A stretch of 20,527 nt of DNA from CAG-1031 sp964556785 (lineage in GTDB: Bacteria > Bacteroidota > Bacteroidia > Bacteroidales > Muribaculaceae), in NCBI GenBank assembly GCA_964556785.1, contig CAZKXM010000029.1, forward strand, positions 1-20,527, read 5' to 3'. Both the position numbers and the translations under genes were made by a program. How positions within the stretch are numbered: the first letter of the stretch is position 1; every line of letters starts with the position of its first letter. The notes beneath the pieces are model-generated. The model searched no databases. It was not told the origin of the DNA and saw only the letters and a list, made by a program, of their open reading frames with translations. Positions 6,447-15,615 of the stretch are shown here, piece after piece.

Positions 6447-7632
6447 ATTCGACAACAATACCGGAATGGGTATAACCTTGACCAATCTGTTTCACAATTG
6501 GCCAAAGGACAGTCTTGCACTTGCGAGCTGCGGAATCAATAAGGAGCTCTGTGAGTCAATCAGGCCATGCTCGGGTTATTTTCCTTTAGACGGTCACTTT
6601 GTGAATGGTACCCCGGGTAATAAGTCCGTGGCTAAACCTTCAAGATTAAAGGCTATTTCAAAAAGAGTATACGACAAGCTCGGTATTTCTGATTTCCGCG
6701 AGCTGGAATTGACAGATAAGCTGAAGTCGTTCATCACGGAATTCAACCCCGACATTATCTTTACCGCTTTGGGCGACATCAGGCGTATACGTTTCGCTGA
6801 GTCGTTACACAATAGTTTCCCAACTGCAAAACTGGCACTTTATATTGTTGACGACTGGCCCGATTCAAGATTTACCGGACGATGGTTAGAAACCATGTGG
6901 CGTCGCTATTATGACCGGTCGGTGAAAAGGATAATCGGGAAATCTCAAATCCGGTTGTCGATATGCGAAAAAATGTCGAAGGTTTTCAGGCAGCGCTATG
7001 GAGTGGATTTCGTTCCGTTTCACAATCCGGTAAGTCTTGACGCTTGGGCAGCGGTTGACCGGTCGAACCGATATGGCTCCGACACGTTCTCAATCGTTTA
7101 TGTCGGTAAAATCAACCGCGATACCTGCCCTCAGCTTCTTGCTCTTGGAAATTGCATAGAGAATCTTAACAATGCAGGCAAACGTGTGAAATTTGACATT
7201 TACACACCGAGCTCCGTACCCGATGAATTCGGCGCCTTGCAACACACGGAGGTAAAGGGATCGGTTTCGAATTCCGGGATACCGGCATTGTTGAAATCAT
7301 ATTCAATGCTGTTCCTTACTTTAGGTTTTTCCAAGGAAACGGTAAACTATGTTAAGTTGTCAATGCCTACCAAGCTCACCGAGTATCTCGCCTCAGGAAC
7401 ACCGATCTTGCTCTACGCACCTGCCGGGATAGCTCTAACAGAGTATCTGGCGGATAAAAATGCTGCCTACATCTGTTCTGACGAGGCTTCGCTGCCCTTT
7501 GCGCTTCAGGATGCGATAGAAAATCGTTCAGGCATGGAGACGATAGTCCAGAATGCCGCACAGGCCGTGAGCTCACATGATGCCGAAGTGGTGAGAGAAA
7601 ACTTCAGGAAGGCTATGACCCGTTCCGTCTGA
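6403..7632 (+). CDS. GT-B fold glycosyltransferase (GT4-like)
   Basis: A 409-aa cytoplasmic or membrane-associated sugar transferase. The N-terminal Rossmann-like half begins PKVLVIYDKFDNNTGMGITLTNLF; the second half starts near FSIVYVGKINRDTCP (about residue 228) and contains the nucleotide-sugar region MPTKLTEYLASGTPILLYAPAGIALTEYL. The E residues in that block match the donor-binding region of GT4-type enzymes, but a clean EX7E is not obvious. The chosen ATG gives a 44-bp overlap with wzy. A later start would delete the first beta strand, so the long overlap seems genuine. Donor and acceptor cannot be told from the sequence. Confidence 0.85.
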   Translation: MEKELFPKVLVIYDKFDNNTGMGITLTNLFHNWPKDSLALASCGINKELCESIRPCSGYFPLDGHFVNGTPGNKSVAKPSRLKAISKRVYDKLGISDFRELELTDKLKSFITEFNPDIIFTALGDIRRIRFAESLHNSFPTAKLALYIVDDWPDSRFTGRWLETMWRRYYDRSVKRIIGKSQIRLSICEKMSKVFRQRYGVDFVPFHNPVSLDAWAAVDRSNRYGSDTFSIVYVGKINRDTCPQLLALGNCIENLNNAGKRVKFDIYTPSSVPDEFGALQHTEVKGSVSNSGIPALLKSYSMLFLTLGFSKETVNYVKLSMPTKLTEYLASGTPILLYAPAGIALTEYLADKNAAYICSDEASLPFALQDAIENRSGMETIVQNAAQAVSSHDAEVVRENFRKAMTRSV

Positions 7633-7679
7633 TTCAAGCCTTACAGACACAAATAAACGTCGCTTATCAGGAGATTCCC

Positions 7680-9626
7680 ATGTTGTATACGAATCGGTAT
7701 ACAGTTATCGACAAGATCATTAACAGAGTTCTCAGTAAGAAGAACTATGTTTGGTCAAAAATATCTCCTGACAAGGCTGTAGGGCTACTCTACAAGGATG
7801 AAAAGCTGTCGGTCACAGAGTTCTCACAAAGGTTAAGAACTGTTACCGGTGATTTTGATAAGGAGCTCGCTATTAACATTCCTTCGGCCGAACATAACTC
7901 GATTCTGGAGTATGCTGACAGAGCGTTGAATCATGAGTTTAACATTCTCGGTTCAGGCTGGGTGAAACTGCAACCTTTGAATTGGACCGAAGATTTCATT
8001 CATGGTTTTTCATGGGCGAACAGAGGCTTTTACAGATCATATAAACTTGTCTCAGGCCAAGGTGACAGAGACATAAAAGTGGTTTGGGAGCTCAATCGCT
8101 GCCATCACCTGCTGTGGATGGGCGAGGCATACTTATTGACCGGCGATGGTAAGTATGCAACAGAGATTGTCGGGCAGATAAGTGACTGGATTGCGCAAAA
8201 CCCTCTGATGTACTCGGTTAACTGGACCTGCTCGATGGATGTTGCCATCCGTGCCGTCAACTGGATCTACGCACTCTCTATGATAAGCGGTTCGGGTGCA
8301 ATTGATGAAGTTTTCGTCAGGAAGGTTATGCGATCGCTGTTCGATCACCTGTTTTTCATTATCAACAATCTCGAAAAAACCATACCGAACAGCGGTAACC
8401 ATTATCTGTCAGACCTGTCGGGCATTCTCTTCATAGCACCTCTGTACCCCACCAATCGTTTCGCAAAGCGCTGCAGCCGGTTTGCACTAAAAGAGTTTAA
8501 TCGAGAAGCGCTGATAGAGTTAAACGATGACGGAAGCAACTACGAAAACAGTATTTCATATCACCGGCTGGTTACCGAACTATTCCTTTACACTCTTTTG
8601 AGCTTGAAGAGGCGAAATCAGTCTGTTCCCGAAGAAGTGGCATCGCGAATTAGCCGCGCTACTGACTATATCCGTTTCTACTCCAAATTCAACGGACTGG
8701 CCCCTGTTATGGGAGACAACGATAACGGGCGCTTATTGCCTTTTGTGCCGCGCGATTTCAGGACCCACAGTTACCTTGCCGACATCGGGAGCCGTATATT
8801 TTACGGCGATGACATTATACCCGGTGGTGAATATGCCTTTATGGGTTCTGTGCCGACAATTTCTGTCAGGAGGCATACGCCGATTCAGGCATCGTTGTCA
8901 GGAATCGCTGTTGCTGAGCAACCGCCAGCTTTTTTAATCGTAACTAACGGAGGATTCGGGCTTGATCGTTGCAGGAAGCAGGGCCAGCAAGGCGGAACCC
9001 ATACCCATCCCGACAATCTGTCGTTTGAGCTCGCACTCGGTAACTATGATTTTCTGATAGATCCGGGCACATATGTCTACACATCAGACTTCAAGAAGCG
9101 AAATCTCCTCCGATCAACAGGAGCTCACAACACTGTGGTTGTTGACGGTCAGAATCTGGCCGAGTTCTCCAATTCATCAGCTTTTGTAATGAAGCAATTA
9201 CTGACCGATATAGAGATCAAAACAACGCGGGTTTCCGAAACAACCACTAAAATCAGCGGGCAATTTGATTTTAATAACGGAAATCTTCATTACCGTCATA
9301 AGCGTGAGTTCACACTTAACGAACACGACCTCAGGATTACCGACAGGATTATTTCGGAGGGACAACATCAGGTTCGCCTCAATTTCATTGTGCCGCCGGC
9401 AATTGAAGTGAAATGTGAAGGTAGCGGAGTCCGACTCCTTTCCGACGATTTCGAGCTTGCGCTGAAAGCCGGTTGTTCAGCAAGTGAGCTCAAGTGTGCA
9501 ACCGAAGCATTCCCCTGTTCACCATCTTACGGAATAATCAACGAGGGTACGCGGGTTGCGTTTTCCGGTGATATTTTCAACGAAGGGTTATTTGAAACAT
9601 CGATTCAATGGACAAGAAGAAAGTAG
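7680..9626 (+). CDS. Heparinase II/III-like polysaccharide lyase family protein
   Basis: A 648-aa protein with the two-part heparinase II/III architecture: an alpha/alpha-toroid N-terminal part (about residues 60-380) with NSGNHYLSDL (N240, H241) and YENSISYHRL (288-297), then a beta-sheet C-terminal domain with GGTHTHPDNLSFEL (438-451), LIDPGTYVY and LRSTGAHNTVVVDGQN. Characterised relatives cleave uronic-acid-containing glycans by beta-elimination. There is no signal peptide: the N-terminus (MLYTNRYTVIDKIINRVLSKK) is basic, not hydrophobic. That is usual for copies embedded in capsule or O-antigen clusters, whose role is poorly known. The link with the WecB/WecC uronic acid pathway suggests a repeat-unit uronate as substrate. 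AGGAG stands about 6 bp before the ATG, an unusual Shine-Dalgarno-like site here. It overlaps the next gene by 19 bp. Confidence 0.88.
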   Translation: MLYTNRYTVIDKIINRVLSKKNYVWSKISPDKAVGLLYKDEKLSVTEFSQRLRTVTGDFDKELAINIPSAEHNSILEYADRALNHEFNILGSGWVKLQPLNWTEDFIHGFSWANRGFYRSYKLVSGQGDRDIKVVWELNRCHHLLWMGEAYLLTGDGKYATEIVGQISDWIAQNPLMYSVNWTCSMDVAIRAVNWIYALSMISGSGAIDEVFVRKVMRSLFDHLFFIINNLEKTIPNSGNHYLSDLSGILFIAPLYPTNRFAKRCSRFALKEFNREALIELNDDGSNYENSISYHRLVTELFLYTLLSLKRRNQSVPEEVASRISRATDYIRFYSKFNGLAPVMGDNDNGRLLPFVPRDFRTHSYLADIGSRIFYGDDIIPGGEYAFMGSVPTISVRRHTPIQASLSGIAVAEQPPAFLIVTNGGFGLDRCRKQGQQGGTHTHPDNLSFELALGNYDFLIDPGTYVYTSDFKKRNLLRSTGAHNTVVVDGQNLAEFSNSSAFVMKQLLTDIEIKTTRVSETTTKISGQFDFNNGNLHYRHKREFTLNEHDLRITDRIISEGQHQVRLNFIVPPAIEVKCEGSGVRLLSDDFELALKAGCSASELKCATEAFPCSPSYGIINEGTRVAFSGDIFNEGLFETSIQWTRRK

Positions 9627-10765
9627 CGATGGTGCTCTACACCCAGGGTCTGGAGTATGACGACCGCGTTCGCAAAGAAATCCTATCCATAACCCGGGCC
9701 TACCCTGAGATCTCTTTTGAGATATTCGCGGTTACACCTGTCAACCGTAAGGAGGATGGTGTGACGGATTATGGCGTCATATACCATATTCCGTATCTTA
9801 AATCGCGCGACCGTTACTCGTCGGGCAGCCACACACTTGCCAAGGCTTTTGACTTCTACAAGACAGTGGCGCCTGAGCTCAAGAGGTTTGACGCAGTTTG
9901 GTGTGCTGATATCGAAACCTTCCTCTTCCCTGCCCTGCTGCCGAAAGGTAAACCCATTATATGGGATCTGCATGAACTTCCGTCGCCATTCATGGGGCGC
10001 AGTTTCATGAAAATTCCGTTTAGATACATTGCACGCAGATGCACGTTAATGTATCACGCCAATGAGTCGCGAATCGAATGCCTCAAGAATCTGGGCTTAC
10101 TTCCATCGTCGACTCCGAATATCGCCATCCGTAATTATCCCAACCGTGATCTCCGGGATGTCGAGACTCCGGATTATCCGAAATTTCAGGAATTCAAGCG
10201 CTGGCTCAACGGACGAAAATGCCTTTATCTGCAAGGAGTGAGCACCATGATCCGTCGGCCGGTGGAATCGGTATCGGCTGTGATGGAGAGCCCCGGGGTT
10301 TGCGGTGTGGTTGTCGGTGGATATCCTGAGGAGGCCATGAAGACACTTATCGGAAAATATGGTGCCGACGCCGTTGCCGAAAAAGTGTTTTTTGCAGGTA
10401 AGGTTCCGCAGATACAAACCAAAAACTTTATATCGGAGTGTGTCATGGGACTGGTGTTCTATCAGGCCACAACTCTCAACAACAAGCTGTGTGAACCCAA
10501 CCGAATGTTCCAGACAATCATGATGGGCAAACCTGTGATTGTTGGCTGCAATCCTCCGATGAAGGAGATTGTCGAAAAGTTCAAGGTCGGGATTGCATTG
10601 AACTCTGATGGCTCTGACATAAAGGAGATTGTCAAGGCAATTTCTGACATTGATGCTGACTATGACAATTTCAGCCGTCACACGGCTGAAGCATGTAATC
10701 ACATCACCTGGGAAGATCAGGAAGATCTTCTGACTTCGTCGTTCATTTCCGTATTTAACAAATAA
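9608..10765 (+). CDS. GT-B fold glycosyltransferase (GT4/GT1-like)
   Basis: A 385-aa sugar transferase. The N-terminal domain starts KKVAMVLYTQGLEYDDRVRKE, a pattern seen in GT-B enzymes that act on lipid-linked intermediates, and has IIWDLHELPSPF near residue 118, the D-x-H-E motif frequent in GT4 proteins. The C-terminal domain has LYLQGVS, GVVVGGYPEE and the donor-site block CEPNRMFQTIMMGKPVIVGCNPPMKEIV. The start overlaps the preceding gene by 19 bp; the next gene follows after 26 AT-rich bases. The reverse strand carries a long open frame here, but the forward protein has coherent domain structure. Sugar specificity is unknown. Confidence 0.86.
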   Translation: MDKKKVAMVLYTQGLEYDDRVRKEILSITRAYPEISFEIFAVTPVNRKEDGVTDYGVIYHIPYLKSRDRYSSGSHTLAKAFDFYKTVAPELKRFDAVWCADIETFLFPALLPKGKPIIWDLHELPSPFMGRSFMKIPFRYIARRCTLMYHANESRIECLKNLGLLPSSTPNIAIRNYPNRDLRDVETPDYPKFQEFKRWLNGRKCLYLQGVSTMIRRPVESVSAVMESPGVCGVVVGGYPEEAMKTLIGKYGADAVAEKVFFAGKVPQIQTKNFISECVMGLVFYQATTLNNKLCEPNRMFQTIMMGKPVIVGCNPPMKEIVEKFKVGIALNSDGSDIKEIVKAISDIDADYDNFSRHTAEACNHITWEDQEDLLTSSFISVFNK

Positions 10766-10791
10766 ACAATAAAATATAAACCTTTACTGTA

Positions 10792-12000
10792 ATGAAAGCT
10801 TGCTTTATGGGGCTTGGCTACATAGGCCTGCCCACAGCGATAATTGCCGCCAAGGAAGGCGGGGTCGACATTATCGGAGTCGATATCAATCCTTCGGTTG
10901 TTGAGCAGACCAATGCCGGTCATCTCCACATTATCGAGCCGGGGATGGAAGAGATGCTGCAGGAAGTTGTAAAATCAGGTAAGCTCCGTGCCTCGGTTAA
11001 GCCTGAGGTTGCCGATGCCTATTTCATGGTTGTTCCCACCCCTTTCAAAGGGAACCATGAACCCGATGTTAGCTATGTCGAAGCTGCCACTCGCGCGGTT
11101 ATCCCCCTGCTTAAAAAAGGTGATCTTTATGTGATTGAATCGACATCTCCGGTTGGAACAACTGAGCAGATGGCTAAAATTATATTTTCGGAGCGGCCCG
11201 AACTCGAGGGAAAGATCTTTATTGCATATTGCCCGGAAAGAGTGTTGCCCGGAAATGTGATTTATGAACTTGTCCACAACGACCGTGTGATCGGTGGATT
11301 GGATGAAGCCTCAACCAACAAGGCGAAAGAGTTCTACAGCCGGTTTGTCAAAGGCACTCTCCACCCCACCAATGCCCGCACGGCTGAAATGTGTAAACTC
11401 ACCGAAAATTCGAGCCGCGACGTTCAGATCGCTTTCGCCAATGAATTGTCGCTCATCTGCGATAAAGCCGGAATCAATGTTTGGGATCTTATCAATCTGG
11501 CAAACAAACATCCCCGCGTCAATATCCTGCAGCCCGGCTGCGGCGTAGGCGGTCATTGCATTGCGGTAGATCCCTACTTCATCACCGCTGAATTTCCTGC
11601 CGAGTCAAAGATTATCGCCGATGCACGCGAGATCAACAACTACAAGGCATTCTGGTGTGCTGAAAAGGTTAAGAACGCCATCCTCGAGTTTGAACTGAAG
11701 CACAACCGCAAGCCGACAGTGGCTATGATGGGCCTTGCCTTCAAGCCGGATATCGACGATTTGCGCGAGTCGCCGGCAAAGCAGATTGTCAACAAAGTGA
11801 TGCAGAATTGCAATGACGCGGAGATTCTTGTTGTTGAACCAAATGTGAAGTCGCACGGCGGGTTCACGCTCACCGACTATAACGAGGCTTACGAAAAGGC
11901 CGATATCGTTGTGTTCCTCACCGCGCACAAACCTTTCAGATCGCTTCCTTGGCGTGACGATAAAGTGATTCTCGATTTCTGCGGAATCTTCAAAAAATGA
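10792..12000 (+). CDS. wecC: UDP-N-acetyl-D-mannosamine dehydrogenase (UDP-ManNAcA synthesis)
   Basis: A 402-aa member of the UDP-glucose/UDP-ManNAc dehydrogenase family. It oxidises C6 of UDP-ManNAc twice with NAD+ to give UDP-ManNAcA. Seen: an N-terminal NAD site MGLGYIGLPTA (residues 7-17), ESTSPVGTTEQ, YCPERVLPG, the central-domain signature ending GCGVGGHC with catalytic C256, DPYFI, and the C-terminal domain LAFKPDIDDLRESPA. YCPERVLPG favours the UDP-HexNAc dehydrogenase branch over UDP-glucose dehydrogenase, and the presence of wecB two genes downstream supports ManNAc as the sugar. Translation begins after an AT-rich gap typical of Bacteroidetes. The product supplies a uronic acid for the repeat unit. 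Confidence 0.93.
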   Translation: MKACFMGLGYIGLPTAIIAAKEGGVDIIGVDINPSVVEQTNAGHLHIIEPGMEEMLQEVVKSGKLRASVKPEVADAYFMVVPTPFKGNHEPDVSYVEAATRAVIPLLKKGDLYVIESTSPVGTTEQMAKIIFSERPELEGKIFIAYCPERVLPGNVIYELVHNDRVIGGLDEASTNKAKEFYSRFVKGTLHPTNARTAEMCKLTENSSRDVQIAFANELSLICDKAGINVWDLINLANKHPRVNILQPGCGVGGHCIAVDPYFITAEFPAESKIIADAREINNYKAFWCAEKVKNAILEFELKHNRKPTVAMMGLAFKPDIDDLRESPAKQIVNKVMQNCNDAEILVVEPNVKSHGGFTLTDYNEAYEKADIVVFLTAHKPFRSLPWRDDKVILDFCGIFKK

Positions 12001-12004
12001 TTTA

Positions 12005-12749
12005 ATGCGCCGAATGGTCAAAAGGGCTGTAAAGGCTCTGTTCAGGCTCTATATCAAAATCCACGAAAAGAGCTGTGATCGTGTTAAATATCTTTGGTTC
12101 GGTCGACATTCAAATGTTCTGGCAATAGTGTTTTCGGCCTTTGATTCCGATAATAGTCAACGGGCCTATAACTATGTCAGGAGTCTGTCACGAATTCCAA
12201 TTGACTTTATCTTTCTGTCTGATCCATTCGGTTATCGTGGAAGTTATTATCTTTATGATAATGGCTCTGACAATCCAAAGTCGATAATCAATTCAATCAT
12301 TCAGGACCATTTAGCACGCAGAAAGTATTCAAAAGTAGTTACATTAGGCACTTCGAAAGGAGGAACTGCTGCTCTCTATTACGGCCTCACCTGCCATGCA
12401 ACGGATATAATTGTGGGGGCATGCCAATATCGCATCGGTTCGTATGTCGCTGAGTATCCCGACATTTTCAAGGGAATGACCGGTAAGGATGTCAACAATT
12501 CCGATATTGAATCTCTGAATTCGATAATGCCTCAGGTTGTCACTGACAAATACGATACCCCCCCTAATTACATTGGTGCATTCAAGCAAGGAGCCTACAT
12601 TTGAACGCGATATCAAATATCTGATAAACGATTTGAACGCAGCGGGCTATGATTGGCGTGAGTATGACTGCGGATTCCCCAATCATAACGATGTGGGACA
12701 ATATTTTATCCCTATCGCCCGGCAAATGCTGCAACAATTCAAAAATTGA
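12005..12749 (+). pseudogene. Frameshifted alpha/beta-hydrolase-like capsule gene (C7 tract)
   Basis: Two partial frames together encode one protein of about 247 aa. The first frame (12005-12604, 199 aa) has a serine-hydrolase nucleophile elbow LGTSKGGTAALYYGL with S117. The second frame, readable from about 12565 to 12749, continues LITLVHSSKEPTFERDIKYL and ends with PNHNDVGQYF, likely holding the catalytic His. The junction is a run of seven C (12558-12564); with six C the frames join as DTPLITLVHSS. As given, the product ends with about 13 out-of-frame residues and lacks the His. The G-x-S-x-GG elbow and context recall Asp2 or XcbB/CpsF-type proteins that modify glycans, but that link is tentative. 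It lies 4 bp after wecC and 6 bp before wecB. Phase variation, recent decay or an assembly error are all possible. Confidence 0.8.
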
Positions 12750-12755
12750 AAACAC

Positions 12756-13910
12756 ATGAAGAAAGTAATGCTGGTATTTGGAACCCGTCCGGAGGCTATC
12801 AAAATGGCCCCTCTGGTAAAAGAGTTCCGGAAGCACCCCGATAAGTTTGAAACGATAGTTTGCGTCACAGGACAGCATCGTCAGATGCTCGATCAAGTAC
12901 TTGAGATTTTCGAAATAAAGCCGGATCACGACCTTAACATCATGAAACAAGGTCAGGATCTTTATGACGTAACGGCACGTGTACTGACCGGTATGCGCGA
13001 CGTCCTTGAGGAAGTGAAACCGGATGTTGTTCTTGTTCACGGCGATACAACTACTTCTACAGCGGCTGCACTTGCTGCGTTCTACAAGCAGATTCCGGTG
13101 GGACATGTTGAGGCAGGTCTGCGTACCCACAACATCTATTCACCTTGGCCTGAAGAAATGAACCGTCAGATCACTGGCAGAATCGCGACGTATAATTTTG
13201 CACCGACACCTCTTAGCCGCAAGAATCTGCTTGAGGAGAACATTGCTGACGAGAACATTACTGTTACAGGCAATACTGTTATCGATGCACTCTATTGGGT
13301 TGTCGACAAGATGAAGAAGGACGATAATCTCGACTTGAAGCTGCGCGATGCCCTCAAGGAAAACGGCTACGATGTTACCCGTCTCACCGATGGCCGCAAA
13401 CTGGTTTTGATCACCGGACACCGCCGTGAGAATTTCGGAGATGGGTTCATCTCAATGTGTAAGGCGATAAAGACTCTGACCGAGAAATATCCCGAGGTAG
13501 ACTTCGTCTATCCCATGCACCTCAACCCCAATGTGCGCAAGCCGATTCATGAGGTGTTTGGCGAAAATCTTGAAGGACTCGGAAACATGTTCTTCATCGA
13601 GCCCCTCGAATACCTCTCGTTCGTTTACCTGATGGAGAAATCACATATAGTGTTGACCGACAGCGGAGGCATCCAGGAGGAGGCCCCCGGTCTGGGCAAG
13701 CCGGTTCTGGTTATGCGCGACACAACCGAACGCCCCGAAGCCCTCACAGCAGGAACCGTGAAACTCGTCGGGACCGATTATAATAAAATCGTGTCTGAGG
13801 TGTCAGAACTGCTTGAAAATCCGTCGTATTACGACTCAATGTCGAAGGCCGTCAATCCCTACGGCGACGGAAAGAGCTGTGCTCGCATAGTTTCGAGATT
13901 GGAACACTAA
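12756..13910 (+). CDS. wecB: UDP-N-acetylglucosamine 2-epimerase (non-hydrolysing)
   Basis: A 384-aa cytoplasmic enzyme that interconverts UDP-GlcNAc and UDP-ManNAc, feeding WecC. The N-terminus VMLVFGTRPEAIKMAPLV is diagnostic. Other conserved blocks: VHGDTTTS with D97, VEAGLRTHNIYSPWPEEMNRQ with E119 and E133/E134, TGHRRENFG with H222, and TDSGGIQEEAPGLGKPVLVMRDTTERPEA. These correspond to the Asp, Glu, Glu and His residues important in the family. Length is normal and the gene is intact. It is separated from wecC by the frameshifted hydrolase-like gene, and the next glycosyltransferase starts 9 bp after its stop. FnlC-type epimerases of L-FucNAc synthesis are relatives, but the full-length WecB motifs and wecC nearby make ManNAc the likely product. 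Confidence 0.95.
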   Translation: MKKVMLVFGTRPEAIKMAPLVKEFRKHPDKFETIVCVTGQHRQMLDQVLEIFEIKPDHDLNIMKQGQDLYDVTARVLTGMRDVLEEVKPDVVLVHGDTTTSTAAALAAFYKQIPVGHVEAGLRTHNIYSPWPEEMNRQITGRIATYNFAPTPLSRKNLLEENIADENITVTGNTVIDALYWVVDKMKKDDNLDLKLRDALKENGYDVTRLTDGRKLVLITGHRRENFGDGFISMCKAIKTLTEKYPEVDFVYPMHLNPNVRKPIHEVFGENLEGLGNMFFIEPLEYLSFVYLMEKSHIVLTDSGGIQEEAPGLGKPVLVMRDTTERPEALTAGTVKLVGTDYNKIVSEVSELLENPSYYDSMSKAVNPYGDGKSCARIVSRLEH

Positions 13911-13919
13911 ACAAACGGC

Positions 13920-14978
13920 ATGAAAGTTATAATCCTCTATAATAAGTTGTTCCATTATAGAGTTCCGGTTTGGAATGTGTTGGCCGATTATTGTGACTTG
14001 ACTGTCGCATATAGTCTTGGCGACGGTGCTTTGCCAAAGGGAATGCCGTGCAAGTTCAAAACTATGTATCTACCGGCTAAGACATTCAGGAACAGATTCG
14101 TTATTCAAAGGAGCAACATCAGGAAATTAGTTAAAGGATATGATGTTGTTGTTGCCTACGGCGATATCGCTTGGTTGAAATACAGCACTCTCTCTTGGTT
14201 TGGTAAAACAAAAGTCGTGTTTCACACCTTAGGAGTCTCTGCATCCTATTCAAAAGGATATGACCAGCATAGAGGTTGGGATAAAATTAGAGCGTTTTTC
14301 TATAAAAGAGCTTCGGCATTAGCATTTTATACTGATTACCCAATCGATAAGTATAAAAAATTGGGTATTCCTGATGAAAGGATGTTTGTAGCTCCCAACA
14401 CTGTTATCGTCGAGCCTGTTAGCCAGCAGAGAGATAGAGATTCCATACTGATGATCGGCACTCTTTATAGAGAAAAAGGAGTGCAGCTATTACTCGATGC
14501 CTACCTAAAATTGAGAGATCTGAAGGGCCTGCCTCCGCTATACATTGTTGGTAACGGTCCTGATTACGCTTCTATCAAAGAATGGATAGCACAACACGAT
14601 ATGTCTGACCTGATACATCTTGAGGGTGCTATTTACGATATTTCTGAAAAGGCTAAGTATTTCGCCTCGGCAATAGCATGTATTTCTCCGAAACAGGCAG
14701 GCTTAACCGTGCTTGAAAGCATGGGCTACGGAGTTCCGTTTATAACTACCGCACAGGCCATAACCGGTGGCGAGATTTCCAACATTCACAACGGTGAAGA
14801 TGGAGTGATTTTGGAAAAAGAATCAGAGCTGGTGAGTGTGCTCGAGGATATTGCGCGTCATCCGTCGAAATATATCGCTATGGGTGTCAAGGCAAAATCT
14901 TTCTACGACAGAAACCGAACCGTAAAACACATGGCCGACGGTCTCTGGGCCGCGATCCAATATGCTTATGATCACTAA
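13920..14978 (+). CDS. GT4-family glycosyltransferase
   Basis: A 352-aa GT-B enzyme of glycosyltransferase family 4. It begins MKVIILYNKLFHYRVPVW. The C-terminal donor domain begins near ILMIGTLYREKGVQLLLDAYLKL and contains LYIVGNGPDYASIKEWI and SPKQAGLTVLESMGYGVPFITTAQAITGGEI, where E in VLESMGYG is the donor-contact Glu; the usual first Glu of EX7E is replaced within SPKQAGL. Such enzymes are retaining transferases using UDP- or GDP-sugars on the cytoplasmic face. The gene overlaps the acetyltransferase by 17 bp. Its coding sequence appears more AT-rich than wecB just upstream (by eye). Donor sugar unknown. Confidence 0.88.
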   Translation: MKVIILYNKLFHYRVPVWNVLADYCDLTVAYSLGDGALPKGMPCKFKTMYLPAKTFRNRFVIQRSNIRKLVKGYDVVVAYGDIAWLKYSTLSWFGKTKVVFHTLGVSASYSKGYDQHRGWDKIRAFFYKRASALAFYTDYPIDKYKKLGIPDERMFVAPNTVIVEPVSQQRDRDSILMIGTLYREKGVQLLLDAYLKLRDLKGLPPLYIVGNGPDYASIKEWIAQHDMSDLIHLEGAIYDISEKAKYFASAIACISPKQAGLTVLESMGYGVPFITTAQAITGGEISNIHNGEDGVILEKESELVSVLEDIARHPSKYIAMGVKAKSFYDRNRTVKHMADGLWAAIQYAYDH

Positions 14979-15615
14979 GATTATAAACTACTCCAAAGGC
15001 CTTCTCAGAAATCTTTTCAATCCGGCTGTATCTGTCTTTGCCCGAATTGATTCATCATCGCGGATTGACAGGAAATCAAAAGTTTACGGTTTTACCAAAA
15101 TATATCATTCGGAAGTTGGAGCCTACACATATATTGGGCGTCACTCAAGTATTGTTCATGCAAAAATAGGAAAGTTTTGCTCGATAGCCGGAGATGTGGT
15201 TATCGGCATGGGCAATCACACCCTCTCCCACCTGTCAACTTCGCCTATTTTTACTGAACGCAGAAACGGGACCGGCCGATCATGGACGAACTCCGACAAT
15301 GCGTCTCCTTATTCACCCGTAGTTATCGGAAACGATGTATGGATTGGCGAGCGCGCCATGATCATGGGAGGTGTAAAAGTTGGTAACGGGGCCGTTATTG
15401 GCGCGGGAGCGATCGTTACCAAAGATGTTCCCCCATATTCCGTTGCTGTTGGAGTGCCTGCCAAAGTGATTCGATGTCGTTTCAGTGAAGATATCGTTGA
15501 GTTTCTGGAGTCACGTCAATGGTGGAACATGGACGAAGAAAGCCTTAAAGGTATTATCAGGCTTTTCCAAAATGATCGAATAGACTTATCCGAGCTCAAA
15601 GAGGTTTTGAAATAA
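14962..15615 (+). CDS. Hexapeptide-repeat O-acetyltransferase (xenobiotic acyltransferase / WbbJ-like)
   Basis: A 217-aa left-handed beta-helix acyltransferase expected to move acetyl from acetyl-CoA to a sugar hydroxyl. Isoleucine-rich hexapeptide repeats run from about residue 45 (YHSEVGAYTYIGRHSSIVHAKIGKFCSI) and resume at VVIGNDVWIGERAMIMGGVKVGNGAVIGAGAIVTKDVPPYSVAVGVPAKVI, the classic acetyl-CoA-binding C-terminal coil. H86 in GMGNHTLSHL is placed like the catalytic His of the CatB/Vat subfamily, whose looped-out insert matches the STSPIFTERRNGTGRSW region. In this cluster it is more likely a polysaccharide O-acetyltransferase than a drug-resistance enzyme. Overlaps: 17 bp with the upstream gene, 1 bp (TAATG) with the downstream one. 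Confidence 0.9.
   Translation: MLMITKIINYSKGLLRNLFNPAVSVFARIDSSSRIDRKSKVYGFTKIYHSEVGAYTYIGRHSSIVHAKIGKFCSIAGDVVIGMGNHTLSHLSTSPIFTERRNGTGRSWTNSDNASPYSPVVIGNDVWIGERAMIMGGVKVGNGAVIGAGAIVTKDVPPYSVAVGVPAKVIRCRFSEDIVEFLESRQWWNMDEESLKGIIRLFQNDRIDLSELKEVLK

Noticed and set aside
10097..10702. 201-aa open frame on the minus strand inside the second glycosyltransferase
   Set aside because: The + strand protein has clear GT-B domain structure and fits the operon; the minus-strand product shows no motif and is a codon-bias shadow.
12582..13130. 182-aa minus-strand open frame opposite the start of wecB
   Set aside because: It lies across the intact WecB N-terminal motifs and has no coherent protein features.
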